NCBI GenBank assembly: GCA_002321335.1
Contig: DCMG01000034.1
Location: 1-17,130 of the forward strand
DNA from: Bacteroidales bacterium UBA1628
GTDB lineage: Bacteria > Bacteroidota > Bacteroidia > Bacteroidales > UBA932
Direction: 5' to 3'
DNA: 17,130 nt
Positions 13,363-17,130 of this stretch are shown piece by piece (the stretch's first letter is position 1; each line of letters begins with the position of its first letter). The notes beneath the pieces were generated by a model. That model saw nothing but the letters and a program-made list of their open reading frames with translations. It was not told where the DNA came from and did not search any database. Position numbers and translations under genes: made by a program.

Positions 13363-14769
13363 TCAGCAGCCTATGACGTTCAAAGAATCCAGAAGGCATG
13401 CTTCTGTCTTTGACATGGCCACTGCGAAATCGGCGTAGGTTTCCGGGTATTTCGGGATGTTGACTCCGATTATGAGGATGCGACCGCCATAACCCTTGAG
13501 CTCGCCGACTTTATAAATGTAAAGTTCCTCCTTGCGGAGTATGAAATCGGTTTCAGGATAGTATTCACCGGTATCAGGATTCATCACAAATAATTCGGAC
13601 GGACAGATGAATATACCTGTGACAGAAGAGGTTATATGCAGGTAAGCAATCATTTGGCTGAGGTCTTCGCGGTCGATGTCGTCATTGAGTCGGCGATCAC
13701 TGGCTGCCGGCGAAGCCAGCCGCTTGTATTTGGCGTCCGCTATGACAGCGTCTTTCTTGAAATCCGGGAAACGCTTGTATTTCCCTGGCCTGTCAAGGAA
13801 AGTGAATATCGCACCTTCGCCGGTCTTGTTTCTTGGATGGATGAAGCCCGCTTTAGAGAGGGTTAGGTTCAGATATTCCTCCCAAAGCCAGGCTCCGTCG
13901 AACAAGACTCCATGGATGCGGGTTGCAGATGCCGCCCCGTAGCCCAGGTAGTCCCTGCGGAGTATCTCAAGACAGAGTTTCTGTAACGGACGGTATTCTG
14001 AGTAATATGGATGGATTTTCGGCTTTGAGTTGGCAAGCATGACCTTTTTGAGGTCGCCCCTTCTGTAGGTCGGAGTGGCATCGATGATTTGCTTGACATA
14101 TCCTTGTGTCTCCGGCATGGAATAGAGTATGCCTCGGGAAGAATCTTTGTTCCGGAGGAATTCAATGGTGTGGCGCACCAGTTGGGTGACTGAATTGTCA
14201 TACCTGTACTCCCGCATAGAATAGGATACTCTGCCGTTCCGGAACGGATAGTTGTTCCGGATGTGTGCGTTGAAATCTATCGTACCCCGGACTCGACTGT
14301 CATTGTGCTCGGAACGGATGTATTCACGATAAATTCCTTGAGACAAAGCCTTTTGGAGGAAATACGGGAACAAAAGAGCGGCAATGTCAAGCGCACCGTC
14401 TTCGCCAAGTCTGTGCTTGAGATTGAAGATGTTGATGGAGAATACCTTCTGGAGCATATACTGCATGAACCAGTCGTTGCCGTCCCTGTCCGAGAATCTG
14501 GACCTGATTGTCAGTTCGGTAGAGCCTACACCTATGAAACCCATTATGTTACCGGTATAGAGTCTGTCTTCCACCAAAGATAGGACCGCATCGTTCTCTA
14601 TCCCGTCTTCATGGCTGTTTTCACGGGCCGGAAAGAGCCAGACATCATTCTTGTTCTTGTCAACCAGACTGTCAGTACGGCAGTCGGCTATCCGCCGCAG
14701 GTCTTCGATGGCCTGAGACGACGGCACAACATATCTGCCGCAGTTGTTGTCTGTCGTTATGATTCTCAT
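13363..14769 (-). CDS. mcrC: McrC-like nuclease subunit
   Basis: A 468-residue protein of the McrC (5-methylcytosine restriction component) family. The N-terminal half contains the family's all-beta/helical region, with SVTQLVRHTIEFL near residue 195. The C-terminal half contains a PD-(D/E)xK nuclease core: FDGAWLWEEYLN, then PGKYKRFPDF with D336, and VIADAKYKR with D345-x-K347. McrC stimulates the McrB GTPase and cuts the DNA. It is the last gene of the operon and its ATG overlaps the mcrB stop by 4 nt (ATGA), so the two are probably coupled. At 468 residues it is longer than E. coli McrC, as many Bacteroidota versions are. The nuclease residues appear intact. Confidence 0.85.
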   Translation of the reverse strand: MRIITTDNNCGRYVVPSSQAIEDLRRIADCRTDSLVDKNKNDVWLFPARENSHEDGIENDAVLSLVEDRLYTGNIMGFIGVGSTELTIRSRFSDRDGNDWFMQYMLQKVFSINIFNLKHRLGEDGALDIAALLFPYFLQKALSQGIYREYIRSEHNDSRVRGTIDFNAHIRNNYPFRNGRVSYSMREYRYDNSVTQLVRHTIEFLRNKDSSRGILYSMPETQGYVKQIIDATPTYRRGDLKKVMLANSKPKIHPYYSEYRPLQKLCLEILRRDYLGYGAASATRIHGVLFDGAWLWEEYLNLTLSKAGFIHPRNKTGEGAIFTFLDRPGKYKRFPDFKKDAVIADAKYKRLASPAASDRRLNDDIDREDLSQMIAYLHITSSVTGIFICPSELFVMNPDTGEYYPETDFILRKEELYIYKVGELKGYGGRILIIGVNIPKYPETYADFAVAMSKTEACLLDSLNVIGC

Positions 14770-15965
14770 TCAGCCTCCGGAACATCCTGATTACCTGAAG
14801 CCAATGTGTCGGGACCCGCTTCCTGAACCGTGATGTCAACATAGGCGTTGTCGTAGGCCTTCTTGATTTCTTCGACCTGCTTGTCAGCCTCTGGCTCTCC
14901 GCGGAAATATTCAGTGATGATTCCGCAAAGATGATTGTTCCACAATGCTGCGAAATCATCGTCCTTGAGTTTGAGGAAATATGCACCTCCGATGCAATGG
15001 GCGGCACTGAGTTTGTCCTTTATGATGCCATTAACCGCCTTCATTCTGACAAGAGCCTTTCCCGTGATACTCATATTCACGGCGCTGTCCTCCGCGGTGA
15101 CCTCTTTCCATGCGAAACGGCGTCGTATGGCAAAATCCATGGCTTCTACACCTCGGTCCACGTCATTCATCGTGCCGATGATGTAAACATTTTCCGGAAC
15201 GAAGAAGCCGTCTTCGAACTCATCTCCATTTTCGACCATGTTGTTGTACTGAGTCTTTACCCGACCTTTCATGCCACGGTAATCAGGCTCGATGGAGAAG
15301 AACAACTCGCCGAAAATCTTTGAGAGTTCCCCTCGGTTGATCTCATCGATGATGAACACAAAGTCTTTCTCCTTCTCGTGCAAGGCTTTTTTGCAGAACT
15401 CTTTGAATATGCCATCCTGCCGCCTGAAATTTCCGTTGGCGTCGGGACGCAACCCTTCGACAAAGTCAGTGTAGTCGAACGACGGATGGAACTGCACGAA
15501 ACCGATTCTTTTCTCCTGCTCTTCGGTCAGGCTATCCTTGTCGCTCGCACCCTCTGACACCAGATGGGCGGCAAGCCTCTTTGCCATGAAAGTCTTTCCT
15601 GTACCCGGTGCCCCAGTCAAGACAAGGTTGCGGTTGTTCCGTAAAAGGGACAGCGACGGATCGTCGCTTTCAATTCGGCCTTGAGTCTCCAGAGGCGGAA
15701 AAGTGTATCTTCCGTCGCGAAGGTTCTTCCAAGCGTTGATTCCACCGGAAAAGTACGCCTCGCTGCCTTTGTTGAAGCCTCCGTCTCTCAACAATTGTCC
15801 ATAATCGCCTTCATAGAACTTGGTTATCGCCTCGCCGTGGGTGAAACCGAAAAACATGCAGAAATCGTTTTTTGTGATATTCCCGTTCTGGAAATCATTG
15901 AATCCTTTCCTGCATTCCTCTATCAAATCTTCTTTTGTGTTGATTGTCTCCTTGAAAGGTACCAT
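14766..15965 (-). CDS. mcrB: McrB-like AAA+ GTPase
   Basis: A 399-residue AAA+ motor of the McrB family, which translocates on DNA with GTP and works with McrC. Visible motifs are Walker A GAPGTGKT (118-125), Walker B FVFIIDEINRGE with D207-E208, the McrB signature region GTMNDVDRG (264-272; compare MNTADRS in E. coli), and the arginine-rich AIRRRFAW (279-286). The first ~100 residues would be the target-recognition part; they do not resemble the E. coli 5-methylcytosine-binding domain as far as I can judge, so the site recognised may differ. The gene starts 6 nt after the methyltransferase stop and overlaps mcrC by 4 nt, forming one operon. Confidence 0.87.
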   Translation of the reverse strand: MVPFKETINTKEDLIEECRKGFNDFQNGNITKNDFCMFFGFTHGEAITKFYEGDYGQLLRDGGFNKGSEAYFSGGINAWKNLRDGRYTFPPLETQGRIESDDPSLSLLRNNRNLVLTGAPGTGKTFMAKRLAAHLVSEGASDKDSLTEEQEKRIGFVQFHPSFDYTDFVEGLRPDANGNFRRQDGIFKEFCKKALHEKEKDFVFIIDEINRGELSKIFGELFFSIEPDYRGMKGRVKTQYNNMVENGDEFEDGFFVPENVYIIGTMNDVDRGVEAMDFAIRRRFAWKEVTAEDSAVNMSITGKALVRMKAVNGIIKDKLSAAHCIGGAYFLKLKDDDFAALWNNHLCGIITEYFRGEPEADKQVEEIKKAYDNAYVDITVQEAGPDTLASGNQDVPEAE

Positions 15966-15971
15966 GACGAC

Positions 15972-17130
15972 TTATTTTAATATGTGTTCTGCGAACATCT
16001 TCACGCAGCTGACATTCACCGCGTTGCCTAATTGCTTGTACGCCTGTGCGTTTTTTCCGTCCGTGACGAAAGACTCGGGAAAGCATTGAAGTCTGGCGCA
16101 TTCCCTTGGGGTGAGATAGCGTCTTCTCGGACCGACGATGGAAGTCTGGACTATGGCCACCAAAGCCGGAAAATATGAATTGGTCTTGACCCTTATTCCG
16201 GAAGGCCTTAACTGGAATATTTGTTTCCATATGTCCGGCCGGTCAGTCTGTCCGGCCTGCCATTCAAGCTTGGCTTTCGCACCGAAGAACAAAGGATTCT
16301 TTTTCGCTCGGCACAACCAATCATCGATGAACGCCCTGTTGTTGACATACAACTCGTTGTTCTTCAATATGAAATTTCTCTTCCAATCCGGAAGCGTTGA
16401 CAAATCTTCGCCCGGGTCAAGGTCGTGCAGACGTTCGGACCATATCGGAAATCCCGGCAGCTTGTCGGCGTGGATATTCTGAAGAAACTCGTTCCACAAA
16501 TCGATCAATCCTTCCAAGTCGGATGATATACGATAATTCTCAAGGTTGGAAATTTCTTCGTCTTTTTGCAGTATGCTTTCAATTGAACACTCAGGAATAT
16601 TCTTCATGTCGAACTCAAAAGGGGGGACTTTGCCGACATCCTTTCTGACACACATGATGTAAACTCTTTCCCTATGCTGCGGAACACCTAGATAATGCGG
16701 ACTGAATATGACCGGCTCAGGGAGCAGGTCATACCCTAAAGCCTCAAGATTGTCATGAATGACACGCCAAGTGTTGCCGTGGTCATGGCTGGCCAGGTTC
16801 CTGACGTTCTCCAGAAGGACATACTTGGGTTGATGATGTTCGATTATTCGGCAGACATCAAAGAACAATGTCCCTTTGGTCTCGTCTTGGAATCCCAGTC
16901 TTTTCCCGGCCTTCGAGAATGCTTGGCACGGAAAACCCGCACACAGGAAATCGTGCGCAGGAATGTCTGAGGCTTCGATTTTTGTTATGTCTCCAGCCGG
17001 TTTTATACCATAGTTCATCTCGTATGTCCTGCGGCAATCAGGGTCGATGTCACAGGCGAAAACACATTTTCCGCCCAAAGAAGTCAACGCCTGATGGAAG
17101 CCGCCGATCCCGGCAAAAAGGTCGATAAAT
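15972..17130 (-). CDS. DNA (cytosine-5) methyltransferase, 5' end beyond the window
   Basis: The frame is open to the right edge and reads FIDLFAGIGGFHQ there, motif I of C5 methylases, so only the first few codons are missing. An internal ATG at 17087 would delete this AdoMet-binding motif and cannot be the start. Further motifs are GFPCQAFSKAG (motif IV; catalytic Cys codon at 16926-16928), ENVRN (VI), GVPQHRERVYIM (VIII), YLTPRECARLQCFP (IX) and KQLGNAVNV (X). The variable target-recognition region lies between VIII and IX; its specificity cannot be read. It heads the mcrB-mcrC operon and probably protects host DNA from it, as in LlaJI or BsuMI-like systems. Confidence 0.92.
   Translation of the reverse strand, partial: FIDLFAGIGGFHQALTSLGGKCVFACDIDPDCRRTYEMNYGIKPAGDITKIEASDIPAHDFLCAGFPCQAFSKAGKRLGFQDETKGTLFFDVCRIIEHHQPKYVLLENVRNLASHDHGNTWRVIHDNLEALGYDLLPEPVIFSPHYLGVPQHRERVYIMCVRKDVGKVPPFEFDMKNIPECSIESILQKDEEISNLENYRISSDLEGLIDLWNEFLQNIHADKLPGFPIWSERLHDLDPGEDLSTLPDWKRNFILKNNELYVNNRAFIDDWLCRAKKNPLFFGAKAKLEWQAGQTDRPDIWKQIFQLRPSGIRVKTNSYFPALVAIVQTSIVGPRRRYLTPRECARLQCFPESFVTDGKNAQAYKQLGNAVNVSCVKMFAEHILK

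Noticed and set aside
17085..17087. ATG at 17087 as the methyltransferase start
   Set aside because: It would remove the FAGIGG AdoMet-binding motif that is visible in frame up to the window edge.

Overview
The window looks like a chromosomal segment of a Bacteroidales bacterium. Four things point there: recognisable Bacteroidota promoters (TTTG, about 19-20 nt, TAnnTTTG) in front of several genes; few Shine-Dalgarno sites; a DUF3784 membrane protein; and two secreted proteins built of 19-residue repeats of the kind seen in gut Bacteroidales. Base composition is moderate. I cannot name the genus.

Left part (about 1-4660): single housekeeping-type genes mixed with debris. In order these are a DUF3784 membrane protein followed by an unusual lipoprotein-type peptide deformylase (minus strand); a decayed 3' end of what looks like a DUF3427 helicase; a MutT-like Nudix hydrolase (plus); a GIY-YIG (T5orf172-type) protein with an extra C-terminal domain (minus); an unrecognised broken fragment; a 19-residue-repeat secreted protein (minus); D-aminoacyl-tRNA deacylase (minus); and a gamma-carbonic-anhydrase-like hexapeptide protein (plus).

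Middle part (about 4750-12740): an AlbA_2/HATPase/winged-helix protein (plus), preceded by a 22-bp near-perfect palindrome, lies convergent to a complete four-gene Wadjet operon on the minus strand, jetA-jetB-jetC-jetD. Its products are a MukF-like kleisin, a MukE-like subunit, a 1228-residue SMC-like ATPase and a Toprim nuclease. The operon has a clear Bacteroidota promoter whose -33 box lies inside a 7-5-7 dyad. Wadjet complexes extrude DNA loops and cut small circular DNA, so this is probably an anti-plasmid system.

Right part (about 12810-17130): a second repeat-protein gene interrupted by one TGG-to-TGA nonsense codon, then a minus-strand operon of a C5-cytosine methyltransferase (its first few codons lie beyond the right edge), a McrB-like GTPase and a McrC-like nuclease. 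The genes are spaced 6 nt apart or overlap by 4 nt. A methylase travelling with McrBC resembles LlaJI/BsuMI-type restriction-modification rather than a stand-alone type IV enzyme.

Wadjet against plasmids and a McrBC-type R-M system against foreign DNA, together with helicase debris, a possible regulator and a GIY-YIG protein, make this a defence island set among core genes. I see no tRNA, rRNA, CRISPR array, transposase or integrase. No wholly unknown system is proven. The least familiar items are the lipoprotein deformylase, the palindromes in front of the AlbA_2 gene and the Wadjet operon, and the paralogous repeat proteins on either side of the Wadjet region.
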